Source: Acidobacteriaceae bacterium
GTDB taxonomy: Bacteria > Acidobacteriota > Terriglobia > Terriglobales > Acidobacteriaceae
DNA length: 5,903 nt
NCBI GenBank assembly: GCA_030049955.1
Contig: JASIJX010000538.1
Coordinates: 1-5,903 of the forward strand
Direction: 5' to 3'
The position numbers and the translations under genes were made by a program. Positions 1 to 5,649 of this stretch are shown piece by piece. Position 1 is the first letter of the stretch. Each line of letters opens with the position of its first letter. The notes beneath the pieces are model-generated. The model saw only the letters and a program-made list of their open reading frames with translations, was not told the DNA's origin and did not search any database.

Positions 1-56
1 GACTGGAACATTCCCTTCTGTTCTCGTCTGAAGATGAAAACTGGCGTCCGGCAAAA

Positions 57-86
57 TTATTCCGCTTGCAGGGGAATAAAGTTCCC
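57..86 (+). promoter_or_regulatory. two overlapping, mutually exclusive small hairpins in the leader of the phosphoesterase gene
   Basis: TTATTCC (57-63) is perfectly complementary to GGAATAA (73-79) across a 9-nt loop. GGGAA (72-76) is also complementary to TTCCC (82-86) across a 5-nt loop. The two stems share bases 73-76, so only one can form at a time. They end about 35 nt before the ATG at 121 and leave the ribosome site free. This could be a leader control element, an operator, or chance, since both stems are short. No promoter was recognised in bases 1-120. Confidence 0.2.
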
Positions 87-120
87 GCAATCCCGTTTGC
101 ATCCCTGGAGGATCTAACTC

Positions 121-1137
121 ATGAAGGATACGGAATTCGGCAGAAATGTGCATTTGGAGACTCGGACCGGCGAGCCTGTGGGTACCGGCCGATCTGAGGA
201 AGCTGCCGGCGATGGAATTGACCGGCGCAAGTTTCTCAGTTGCATGGCCTGGGCGGGCACCGGACTTCTGTGGACCATGACGGGCGGTGTGCCCACGTCA
301 AAACTCTTTGCTGCCGCGGGTAAGCCGCAAGCCGGGCGCACGGAGTCGGGATTCAGCTTTGTCCAGATCAGCGACAGCCACATCGGCTTCAACAAGGCGG
401 CAAACCAAGACGTGACCGCAACCCTGCAGCTGGCTCTCAACAAGATCAATGCGCTGCCAGCTACTCCGGATCTCCTGCTGCACACCGGGGATATCACCCA
501 TTCGTCCATCCCTGCCGAGTTCGATACAGCGCAGCAGCTTATCAAAAATGCAAAAGCCGGCGCGACCTTTTATGTTCCTGGTGAGCACGACATTGCCACC
601 GACGACGGCGCAATGTATCTCGAACGCTTCGGTAAGGGCACGCAAGGAAGAGGCTGGTACAGCTTCACTCACAAGGGCGTGCACTTCATCGGTCTGAACA
701 ACTGCCAGCAAGTGGACGCCATGGGAAAACTCGGGGACGATCAACTGAAGTGGCTTAAGGCAGATCTGGATGCGCTTTCGGCTTCGACGCCGATTGTGAT
801 TTTCGCCCATATTCCTCTGTGGATGGTGTATCCGCAATGGGGCTGGGGCACGCCCGATGGAACGCAGGCACTTGCCTATCTGAGGCGGTTCGGCTCCGTT
901 ACGGTGCTGAACGGTCACATTCACCAGGTTGTACAGAAGGTGGAAGGCAATGTTGCCTTTCATACCGTAGCTTCGACGGCGTTCCCGCAGCCAGCGCCGG
1001 GCACAGCCCCACATGCCGGTCCGATGGTCGTTCCGGCGGGCAAGCTGAAGAGCGTTCTGGGGATCGCCGAAGTCCGCTACATTTCAAGGCACAGCCACCT
1101 GGCCATCGTCGACTCCTCGCTGGAGGAGATGGTGTGA
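121..1137 (+). CDS. Tat-exported calcineurin-like metallophosphoesterase (class III phosphodiesterase type)
   Basis: This 338-residue protein is predicted to be a secreted or periplasmic metal-dependent phosphoesterase; its substrate is unknown. The N-terminus carries a twin-arginine signal: D34-R35-R36-K37-F38-L39, then a hydrophobic stretch to about residue 66. The calcineurin-like metal motifs follow in order: D85-S-H87, G123-D124, G154-E-H156-D157, H230 (FAHIP) and G265-H-I-H268. The third motif is normally GNHD/E; here Glu replaces the Asn that usually contacts metal, which may mark a subfamily. The ATG at 121 is supported by GGAGG at 107-111, 9 nt upstream, although it makes the region before the Tat motif long (34 residues). 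A GTG at 178 is the only obvious alternative and has a poor ribosome site. The stop overlaps the start of the cytochrome gene by 4 bp, so the two products are probably made together. The family call is strong; the reaction is not known. Confidence 0.9.
   Translation: MKDTEFGRNVHLETRTGEPVGTGRSEEAAGDGIDRRKFLSCMAWAGTGLLWTMTGGVPTSKLFAAAGKPQAGRTESGFSFVQISDSHIGFNKAANQDVTATLQLALNKINALPATPDLLLHTGDITHSSIPAEFDTAQQLIKNAKAGATFYVPGEHDIATDDGAMYLERFGKGTQGRGWYSFTHKGVHFIGLNNCQQVDAMGKLGDDQLKWLKADLDALSASTPIVIFAHIPLWMVYPQWGWGTPDGTQALAYLRRFGSVTVLNGHIHQVVQKVEGNVAFHTVASTAFPQPAPGTAPHAGPMVVPAGKLKSVLGIAEVRYISRHSHLAIVDSSLEEMV
1122..1128 (+). promoter_or_regulatory. ribosome binding site deciding the cytochrome start
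   Basis: GGAGGAG lies inside the last codons of the phosphoesterase gene, 5 nt before the GTG at 1134. It selects that GTG over the long open frame that extends far upstream, and it places the signal peptide directly at the N-terminus. Confidence 0.7.
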
Positions 1138-1934
1138 TCCGTGTAAGGACGATCGCGATCTGCGGTGCTTTTGCCTTCGCAGCCTCGCTGGGACTGGCCC
1201 ACGTTCACCCATTTGGAGACGCGGGTCTGTTTTCGCCGTCGGTCGCGAAGGAGTCGGCGATGCAGCACTCTTCCATTCCGGTACAAGTACAAGCAATTCT
1301 TGTTGCCAAGTGTGCCGACTGTCACTCTTTTGAGATCAAGGCGCCCATCTATGCCCGGTTTGCGCCGGTGTCGTGGTTGATCGAGCGTGACGTCATTCGG
1401 GGCCGCGAGGCGATGAACCTTGCTGCATGGGACAGTTACTCTCCCGCCGACCAAGAGGCCTTCGCGGCCAAGATCGTTGAGCAAACCAAAAGGCATAAAA
1501 TGCCGCTGCCCCAATATCGAATGATTCACTGGAACACCCGCATTACCGATGCCAACATTCGCACTTTGGCCGAATGGGCTCGCTCCACGCCGGGTCTTGA
1601 AGAGGGTTCAAGTGATCGATTTGGCGCGGGGGGCGACCCCGCACGGGGTAAGGAACTCTTTGAGAAGCGGTGCACCGGCTGTCATGCTCTGGGCAGCAAT
1701 CACGAGGGACCGAGGTTGCAAGGAGTCTACGGTCGCGTTTCCGGCACTGCAACAGGCTTTGCTTATTCGGCAGCGGTGAAAGAAGCACGGATCGTCTGGG
1801 ATACGAACACGCTCGACAAATGGCTAACCGATCCAGACGCATTGATTCCAGGCAACGACATGGATTTTCTTGTCTTCAGGCCATGGGAACGCAAGGATCT
1901 GATCAGCTATCTGAAGCTGACCTCAGGCAAGTAA
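1134..1934 (+). CDS. secreted two-domain dihaem c-type cytochrome
   Basis: Translation probably starts at the GTG at 1134, in the overlap GTGA with the preceding stop. GGAGGAG at 1122-1128 lies 5 nt upstream. The 266-residue product starts with a basic tip and hydrophobic signal segment (residues 2-22). The N-terminal domain (about 48-152) matches the haem-binding domain family PF14376: C60-A-D-C63-H64, then APVSWLIERDVIRGREAMN, and KMPLPQY with M123 as a candidate distal ligand. The C-terminal domain (about 166-264) is a class I cytochrome c resembling cytochrome c2 and mitochondrial cytochrome c. It has GKELFEK, C180-T-G-C183-H184, GPRLQGVYGR, FAYSAAV, PGNDM with M243 as the axial Met, and a C-terminal helix ending DLISYLK. 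It should carry two covalent haems in the periplasm or attached to the membrane. Its role is electron transfer; the partner is unknown. Coupling to the phosphoesterase suggests a shared process. Confidence 0.88.
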   Translation: MIRVRTIAICGAFAFAASLGLAHVHPFGDAGLFSPSVAKESAMQHSSIPVQVQAILVAKCADCHSFEIKAPIYARFAPVSWLIERDVIRGREAMNLAAWDSYSPADQEAFAAKIVEQTKRHKMPLPQYRMIHWNTRITDANIRTLAEWARSTPGLEEGSSDRFGAGGDPARGKELFEKRCTGCHALGSNHEGPRLQGVYGRVSGTATGFAYSAAVKEARIVWDTNTLDKWLTDPDALIPGNDMDFLVFRPWERKDLISYLKLTSGK

Positions 1935-1996
1935 GTGCGAAGCGACTGACTTAAGGGCAAATAATCGACGCCCAAGCGGACTGTCCCTTCCCCGGC

Positions 1997-2036
1997 TGGA
2001 TCGGTCTGGACAAATAGGCTTTTGTCCACCGATCTG
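1997..2036 (+). terminator. long imperfect hairpin after the phosphoesterase-cytochrome operon
   Basis: Bases 1999-2005 (GATCGGT) pair with 2028-2034 (ACCGATC). After a 2-nt bulge (2006-2007), bases 2008-2014 (GGACAAA) pair with 2021-2027 (TTTGTCC), leaving a 6-nt loop. Two more G-T pairs can extend the base. It begins about 60 nt after the cytochrome stop. A second small perfect hairpin follows (CTAGC at 2038-2042, GCTAG at 2046-2050). There is no T-run, so this is not a classical intrinsic terminator. It may end transcription with Rho help, protect the 3' end, or bind a protein. Nothing gene-like was found in 1935-2171. Confidence 0.4.
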
Positions 2037-2171
2037 CCTAGCTGCGCTAGCGGATTCTCAGTGAGCGCGAGATCGCCATTGCACTCATTGAGCCCGAAAA
2101 AGTCCCGAGAAGTCGGCATCACGCCAGTTTCCCGAGACGATTCATGGATCGACTTACTGGATACTTGCCCG

Positions 2172-2471
2172 CTTAGAGGAACGTTTGGAACCGGAGGCGC
2201 GGCGACCAGCACGGCGTCGATCCTTGCGCTGGTGCTGCTGGAGAATGGGGACTATCTGGCCATTTCCGGCGCGACGGTGGCAGAGTTTGGCCCAAATGGC
2301 GCGCCCGTATCTTCTTTCACTTCCTCGGCGCCAACCGCGACCAGCCTATTAACGAACACTGCGTCCATGCAGAGCACTGGCGACGTGGTGGTTGCTTCTT
2401 CAGTGATTCCGCCGGGCATCCGCCGAGCAGAGGTGGCGCGATACGAAGACATTCGTTTGACATTCTCCTGA
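2172..2471 (+). pseudogene. fragment resembling delta-60 type beta-propeller repeats
   Basis: The open frame reads LRGTFGTGG, then ALVLLENGDYLAISG, VAEFGPNG, and a second, weaker unit with SMQSTGDVVVASS, VARYE and LTFS. This matches the rhythm of delta-60 repeats (family pattern: LDxTFGxGG, then xALQPDGKIVVAG, then ARYNxDGSLDxxFG). So about one and a half to two repeat units are present, while such proteins normally carry many. The frame is open further upstream (to a TTG at 2022), but that part shows no signal peptide or repeat and lies over a hairpin. The end, RYEDIRLTFS then stop, looks like an eroded RYNxDGxLDxTF motif. I read it as a remnant of a larger exported protein. An intact short gene is less likely. 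GTG 2060 would be a possible start but has no good ribosome site. Confidence 0.45.
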
Positions 2472-2545
2472 CAACAATATCCTCGCGCATGCTTATTGTG
2501 TACCTCGGGACACCACCTCTTCAAAAAACCTCGTCACTCAAAATT

Positions 2546-2553
2546 AGGAAAGG
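2546..2553 (+). promoter_or_regulatory. ribosome binding site of the ferritin-like gene
   Basis: AGGAAAGG lies 10 nt before the ATG at 2564. Another ATG at 2576 is in frame, but the ribosome site favours 2564 and the Tat motif is intact with either start. No convincing promoter pair was found in 2472-2545. Confidence 0.5.
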
Positions 2554-2563
2554 CTGAACGTAC

Positions 2564-3697
2564 ATGAAGAAGTCAATGAGCAATACTGGGCACCCAGTTG
2601 ACCGCCGTTCTTTTATGAAAAGCGGTCTTCTGGCAGGAGGCGCAGCAGCAGTGGGCGCCGGTTTGTTAGCCAATGCAACTTCGGCCCCTGCACAAGAGCA
2701 AGGTTCCGATGGTCCTCTCTCCGCAGGCGACGTCGCCATCCTCAGGTTTCTGGCGGTGGCGGAACTCATCGAGGCCGACCTCTGGACGCAGTATGCCGAA
2801 CTAGGAGGTATCGGCGATAATCTGCCCATTGAGGTTGACCCGAGCGAAACGTTGAACCCTTATCAGACTGCCCTCTCGAACCTCGATCCGGACGGCCCGC
2901 AATACATCACCAGCAACACGCTGGATGAAGTGAGTCACGCCACCTTTCTCAATGCCTACCTTGAGTCCCGCGGAGCCGAACCGGTCAATTTCGACGAGTT
3001 CCGCACACTGAAAGGGAGCACAGCCACCGGATCGTCCGGCATCGGACGCCTTACCAACCTGATGCATCTCAATGTCGACACCAGCTGGTTTATTCGCTAT
3101 CGCAGCGCAACCAACCCGGATTTCGGCGCCACGTTTCCTCAGGCAATCACTCTGGATGGGGTTACTGCGATTCCGATAAATGATGCCGATCTGAACAATC
3201 CCAATTCCAATCATCTCCAGGCTATCGCGAATACGGCGGCCTTTCACTTTGGATACATTGAGCAGGGCGGCTCGAGCCTTTACGCAACCATGAGCCAAAA
3301 AGTGACCGATCCTCAAGTACTTGAGATCACGCTTGGCATCGGCGGCGACGAGATTGCTCACTTCCTGGAGTGGGTTGATTTCTCGGGCAACGGAGTGCAA
3401 CCGCCGGTGGCGCCGTTTACAGACACTGTATCCGGGCTGTCGTTTCCCAACTTCTTCTCCCCACTTAATCCGCTGATTCAACCTAGCCTCATCTTCCCCG
3501 TTCCCTGCGAATTTATCAGCCCGAACCTTCCCCACGTCTCAATCATTCGTCCGCTTACCGACAAATTTGCGGGCGCGGTATCAACGATCGCAAGCTTCAC
3601 TGCCGACGGGCTCTTCACTGGCCAAAGCAAGAAATTCCTCAACTTACTCCAAGCTATGGCGGAAGAAGCCGACGCCGCTACGCGGATCCTACCGTAA
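2564..3697 (+). CDS. Tat-exported ferritin-like domain protein
   Basis: This 377-residue protein has a Tat signal (D13-R14-R15-S16-F17-M18-K19), then a Gly/Ala-rich hydrophobic stretch and a likely cleavage site near APAQEQ (41-46). The mature part fits the ferritin-like Ferritin_2 family (PF13668), which includes desiccation-related proteins. The four di-iron helices show E67 in FLAVAELIEADLW, E122-x-x-H125 in LDEVSHATFL, E233 in FHFGYIEQGGSSLY, and E263-x-x-H266 in GDEIAHFLEW. All six ligands of a di-iron site are therefore visible. After the bundle comes a Pro-rich region (275-330) and a final helix (about 354-375), typical of long members of the family. The protein should act outside the cytoplasmic membrane, possibly in iron or peroxide handling; the exact reaction is not known. 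The gene appears to stand alone: the broken repeat fragment lies upstream and a strong hairpin downstream. Confidence 0.88.
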   Translation: MKKSMSNTGHPVDRRSFMKSGLLAGGAAAVGAGLLANATSAPAQEQGSDGPLSAGDVAILRFLAVAELIEADLWTQYAELGGIGDNLPIEVDPSETLNPYQTALSNLDPDGPQYITSNTLDEVSHATFLNAYLESRGAEPVNFDEFRTLKGSTATGSSGIGRLTNLMHLNVDTSWFIRYRSATNPDFGATFPQAITLDGVTAIPINDADLNNPNSNHLQAIANTAAFHFGYIEQGGSSLYATMSQKVTDPQVLEITLGIGGDEIAHFLEWVDFSGNGVQPPVAPFTDTVSGLSFPNFFSPLNPLIQPSLIFPVPCEFISPNLPHVSIIRPLTDKFAGAVSTIASFTADGLFTGQSKKFLNLLQAMAEEADAATRILP

Positions 3698-3728
3698 CCA
3701 TTGAATCCCGGTTCGCATTGCATTAGAA

Positions 3729-3763
3729 ATCGGGGGCCCTACTGGCTCAGTAAGGCCCTCGAT
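3729..3763 (+). terminator. strong hairpin after the ferritin-like gene
   Basis: ATCGGGGGCC (3729-3738) pairs with GGCCCTCGAT (3754-3763) with one G-T wobble. After a single C/A mismatch, TACTG (3740-3744) pairs with CAGTA (3748-3752). The loop is only 3 nt. The stem starts 31 nt after the TAA at 3695-3697, as expected for a terminator, but no T-tract follows. It could work in both directions or shield the mRNA end. Confidence 0.6.
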
Positions 3764-3775
3764 ATCAACAGGGAA

Positions 3776-3792
3776 ATAGGATCAATTCCTAT
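3776..3792 (+). promoter_or_regulatory. short perfect dyad before the sigma remnant
   Basis: ATAGGA (3776-3781) and TCCTAT (3787-3792) are perfect inverted repeats around a 5-nt centre, 26 nt before the ATG of the sigma remnant. This could be an operator or a weak hairpin of the old leader. It is short enough to be chance. Confidence 0.2.
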
Positions 3793-3818
3793 GCGCTCAG
3801 AGAAAGGTAATAGAGATC

Positions 3819-4045
3819 ATGAGCGATACCCAAGATAGTTTCCTGGCTCGCGAGGCGCAAGCCGGCAACGACGCGGCTTTCACCAATTGGTTCATTCGCA
3901 CCATCGAGCCATTCTAAAGCTCGCGTTACTACGGTCGCCGTCTTGAGAAGCGCTCGAAGGTTCCAATTTCGGATCTGCGACCGAGACGGTTTGCGTTGAC
4001 GAAGTGCGCGTTGCGTGCCGGCCGGAGAAACTTGCAGTTCTTTAG
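3819..4045 (+). pseudogene. frameshifted remnant of an ECF sigma factor
   Basis: From the ATG at 3819 the frame reads MSDTQDSFLAREAQAGNDAAF, a typical N-terminus of an ECF sigma factor (family wording: LARxAQAGDxAAFxxLxRRH). In that frame it stops at 3915-3917. If one base missing near 3885 is restored, the reading continues as LVHSHHRAILKLALLR, the expected next piece of sigma region 2. This second frame meets TGA at 3944-3946. It then stays open to TAG at 4043-4045, without recognisable region 2 (DAEDLVQETF) or region 4 motifs. So at least two lesions are present, and most of the domain is missing or unrecognisable. The last stop lies 11 nt before the start of the next gene, as if the intact gene had once been in an operon with it. 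A sequencing error could explain the frameshift but not the missing domains. Confidence 0.6.
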
Positions 4046-4049
4046 GGAG
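4044..4049 (+). promoter_or_regulatory. ribosome binding site deciding the start of the small secreted protein
   Basis: AGGGAG lies 7 nt before the GTG at 4057. It favours that start over the GTG at 4015, which has no such site and would add 14 residues in front of an otherwise normal signal peptide. Confidence 0.6.
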
Positions 4050-4056
4050 CCTGACT

Positions 4057-4518
4057 GTGAAATGTGAGAAACGCTCCGTGGTCACTGCCGTAGCTGTAAT
4101 TGTGTTCTCAGCGAATTGTGCCTGCGCTCGAGCATCGAGCCCCGGCAAAAATCAACCAGCTATCGTTGCGCTCCAGGCCAAGGCGGATCGAGCCCAGCTC
4201 AGAGATAGATGTTTTCTCTATGCGGAACTCGTCAGTGCGATGACGGACCTTGCAATCAGACAAGTCAATTCCGGCGATCCCGGGCAGGTTTTAGAGACCC
4301 TCAAGTCGGTGAACCAGTATTCAGAGAATATCCATTTAAGCGTTGACGGTAAGAGTAGAAAGCTAAGAGAGGCCGAACTGCTTGTGGATCATGCATCATT
4401 TCGCATCAAGGAGCTCCTTAGAGATGCCGCGTATGAGGATCGGCCGGCTTTGCAGGAGACGCTGAATAGGCTCTACCAGGTTCGGACGCAACTCATGATG
4501 CAAGTCTTCGAGAAGTAG
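4057..4518 (+). CDS. small secreted helical protein of unknown function
   Basis: I do not recognise a characterised family. From GTG 4057 the product has 153 residues. It begins with a basic tip (MKCEKR), a hydrophobic core (about 8-18) and a possible signal peptidase I site after A-R-A near residue 26. The mature part (about 27-153) is predicted to be all-helical and rich in charged residues, with long amphipathic stretches at 33-70, 76-92, 100-125 and 127-152. There is one Cys in the mature chain (C52, RDRCFLYAEL). No metal motif, catalytic motif or membrane anchor is visible beyond the signal. It looks like a periplasmic helical-bundle or adaptor protein. It lies directly behind the sigma remnant and converges with the intact ECF sigma gene. 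Such small exported proteins beside ECF genes sometimes serve as targets or sensors, but here that is only a guess. Confidence 0.75.
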   Translation: MKCEKRSVVTAVAVIVFSANCACARASSPGKNQPAIVALQAKADRAQLRDRCFLYAELVSAMTDLAIRQVNSGDPGQVLETLKSVNQYSENIHLSVDGKSRKLREAELLVDHASFRIKELLRDAAYEDRPALQETLNRLYQVRTQLMMQVFEK

Positions 4519-4621
4519 AATGAGGCTGATTCAATCTTCCTTCTCAGGCACAGATCATTCGTGCGACGCTGTGACTCGCGATCGGCTATTGCGCTGAGTA
4601 TCAATAGAGAGAGTTGCCTGA
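4519..4621. other. gap between convergent genes
   Basis: This is the space between the two convergent stops. CTATTG (4586-4591) and CAATAG (4602-4607) form a 6-bp stem with a 10-nt loop. TCAGGCA (4544-4550) and TGCCTGA (4615-4621) form a wider 7-bp inverted repeat enclosing most of the gap. Neither has a T-run. They may serve as a weak two-way terminator; no gene is seen. Confidence 0.25.
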
Positions 4622-5257
4622 TCATGCCCACAACTCATTCCTCGGCGTCTGTTTGCCGGGCAGCATTCCACGCAAAGACGCTCGTGCGCGTGCGATACGG
4701 GACATCACGGTGCCGATGGGTATTTCGAGAACGGCCGCGATCTCCCTGTATTTCATCTCTTCCACGTCAAAGAGCAGGATCACCTCCAGCAGTGGCTGAG
4801 CCAGTTTCTCCATCGCGGCGTGCAGCGCGGTGCAGTCGTTTAAACGGATCATGTACATCTCAGGAGTCTGCCGGTCGATCACGGCCTCCGGATATTGCGC
4901 CGGCCCTGAAGCGCCGTTTTCGTTCAACTTATCCTCAAGCGCAACCGTGCGCTTCGCCGTCAGCACTCTGCGAGAGGTCAGGTAGGCGTTTTTTAGAATG
5001 CGGAATGTCCAAGCCTTGAAGTCGGTTCCGGTCTGGAACAAGTCGAACCCGCGAAGAGCTTTGAGAAGTGTCTCTTGCACGAGGTCCTCCGCATCGGTGG
5101 CGTTGCGGGAGAGCCAGAAGGCGAGGTTGTAGAGTGAGGGAAGCAACGGTAATGCCAGGTCCTCGAACTCAGTGGCCAACGAGCCCGTCGTACGAGCGGT
5201 TCGCATCCGGGGAAGGGTTTTCTCGGGCGGTGACTCGATTGCAGTGACGAGGCTCAT
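4622..5257 (-). CDS. ECF-type RNA polymerase sigma factor
   Basis: The protein has 211 residues from the ATG at 5257-5255. Region 2 (about 33-98) holds LPLLPSLYNLAFWLSRNATD, then DAEDLVQETLLKALRGF and DFKAWTFRILKNAYLTSRR, which are the core-binding and -10 recognition helices. A polar linker (about 100-142) follows. Region 4 (143-200) holds DVEEMKYREIAAVLEIPIGT and VMSRIARARASLRGML, the helix-turn-helix that contacts the -35 element. All expected parts are present and the length is normal for the family. The start is uncertain: ATG 5311 would add 18 residues and overlap the omega-like gene, and ATG 5206 would shorten the protein. None has a clear ribosome site, so translation may depend on the upstream gene. 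The chosen start leaves 23 nt after the omega-like stop, which points to one transcript. No anti-sigma gene is seen in the window. Confidence 0.9.
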   Translation of the reverse strand: MSLVTAIESPPEKTLPRMRTARTTGSLATEFEDLALPLLPSLYNLAFWLSRNATDAEDLVQETLLKALRGFDLFQTGTDFKAWTFRILKNAYLTSRRVLTAKRTVALEDKLNENGASGPAQYPEAVIDRQTPEMYMIRLNDCTALHAAMEKLAQPLLEVILLFDVEEMKYREIAAVLEIPIGTVMSRIARARASLRGMLPGKQTPRNELWA

Positions 5258-5280
5258 GGGCGCTAGTCCGGAACCAGCGT

Positions 5281-5598
5281 TCAGGCACCCAAAATGTTGG
5301 CCGCTTCCCATAGGGCGTTTGAACTCTCTCGCGCCGGCAGAAAGGCCGCGACTTCCGATTTGCGTGGAAGAACCAGGAGTGTCACTTGGGTATGCAACGC
5401 ACGCTTCGGCCTCGTTCTCGCAGTTCGCTCGCTTGCCATTGGGTTGGCAAGACTGAATTGCACAAGCACATCGTTCGCTGTGTCCTGCATACGGGTGCCG
5501 GGCTTATGCAGTGCACGGGCCGCCTTCGACGCGAGCATGGTGAGGAGATAGCGATTGGGAACGTTCCTCATCGCACCAAAAACCAAATCAGATCGCAC
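5281..5598 (-). CDS. rpoZ: RNA polymerase omega-subunit-like protein
   Basis: The protein has 105 residues from a GTG at 5598-5596. An excellent ribosome site, AGGAGG (5610-5605), lies 6 nt before it. The N-terminal half fits the omega subunit family (PF01192) in its acidobacterial form: MRSDLVFGAM, VPNRYLLTMLASKAARALH (residues 13-31, the part that clamps the beta-prime subunit), then KPGTRMQDTANDVLVQFS. After about residue 54 the sequence is unlike omega and low in recognisable motifs, forming a C-terminal tail of about 50 residues. Omega helps assemble and stabilise RNA polymerase. The usual neighbours of a housekeeping rpoZ (gmk, coaBC) are absent here. The gene instead sits 23 nt before an ECF sigma gene on the same strand, so this may be a second, specialised copy. 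The gene symbol is given by family only. Confidence 0.7.
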   Translation of the reverse strand: MRSDLVFGAMRNVPNRYLLTMLASKAARALHKPGTRMQDTANDVLVQFSLANPMASERTARTRPKRALHTQVTLLVLPRKSEVAAFLPARESSNALWEAANILGA

Positions 5599-5604
5599 AA
5601 AAAA

Positions 5605-5610
5605 CCTCCT
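5605..5610 (-). promoter_or_regulatory. strong ribosome binding site of the omega-like gene
   Basis: AGGAGG on the minus strand is followed by six T and then GTG. It is a near-perfect Shine-Dalgarno sequence and decides the GTG start, since the next ATG would remove the first nine residues, including the conserved MRSDLVFG. Confidence 0.75.
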
Positions 5611-5620
5611 GATGGACGAG

Positions 5621-5649
5621 ATACCTCTCCCGATTTACTAAAAGTCCAA
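5621..5649 (-). promoter_or_regulatory. possible promoter of the omega-like/sigma pair
   Basis: On the minus strand TTGGAC (5649-5644) and AGGTAT (5626-5621) are 17 nt apart. The -35 is decent and the -10 is poor. Transcription would start about 10 nt before the ribosome site. About 60 nt further upstream a small dyad, ATTCT-TG-AGAAT (5719-5708), could be an operator. Nothing else is evident in 5650-5765. Confidence 0.2.

Noticed and set aside
1..197. Two frames open from the window edge: one ends at TAA 115-117, the other at TGA 195-197 (part reads LFSSEDENWRPAKLF).
   Set aside because: The first is rich in Arg, Cys and Trp and not protein-like. The second looks better at first but runs 77 bp into the phosphoesterase gene and turns Cys/Arg-rich. 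The end of an upstream gene cannot be excluded, but the support is too weak to call.
298..1014. Long minus-strand open frame opposite the phosphoesterase gene.
   Set aside because: Shadow of a well-supported gene; no motif, unnatural composition.
2022..2171. Upstream extension of the repeat fragment from a TTG start.
   Set aside because: TTG start without ribosome site, overlies a hairpin, no signal peptide and no repeat pattern.
2457..2462. Perfect TTGACA as a -35 box for the ferritin-like gene.
   Set aside because: No acceptable -10 box at 16-18 nt spacing, and it overlaps the end of the repeat fragment.
2801..3535. Long minus-strand open frame opposite the ferritin-like gene.
   Set aside because: Antisense shadow without recognisable motifs or ribosome site.
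4015..4056. Longer N-terminus for the small secreted protein.
   Set aside because: The ribosome site and the signal peptide both point to GTG 4057.
3789..4148. Minus-strand open frame across the sigma remnant.
   Set aside because: The plus-strand sigma signature explains the region better; the minus translation shows no family features.
5258..5311. Longer N-terminus for the intact sigma factor.
   Set aside because: It would overlap the omega-like gene by 31 bp and add residues with no sigma features; no ribosome site supports it.
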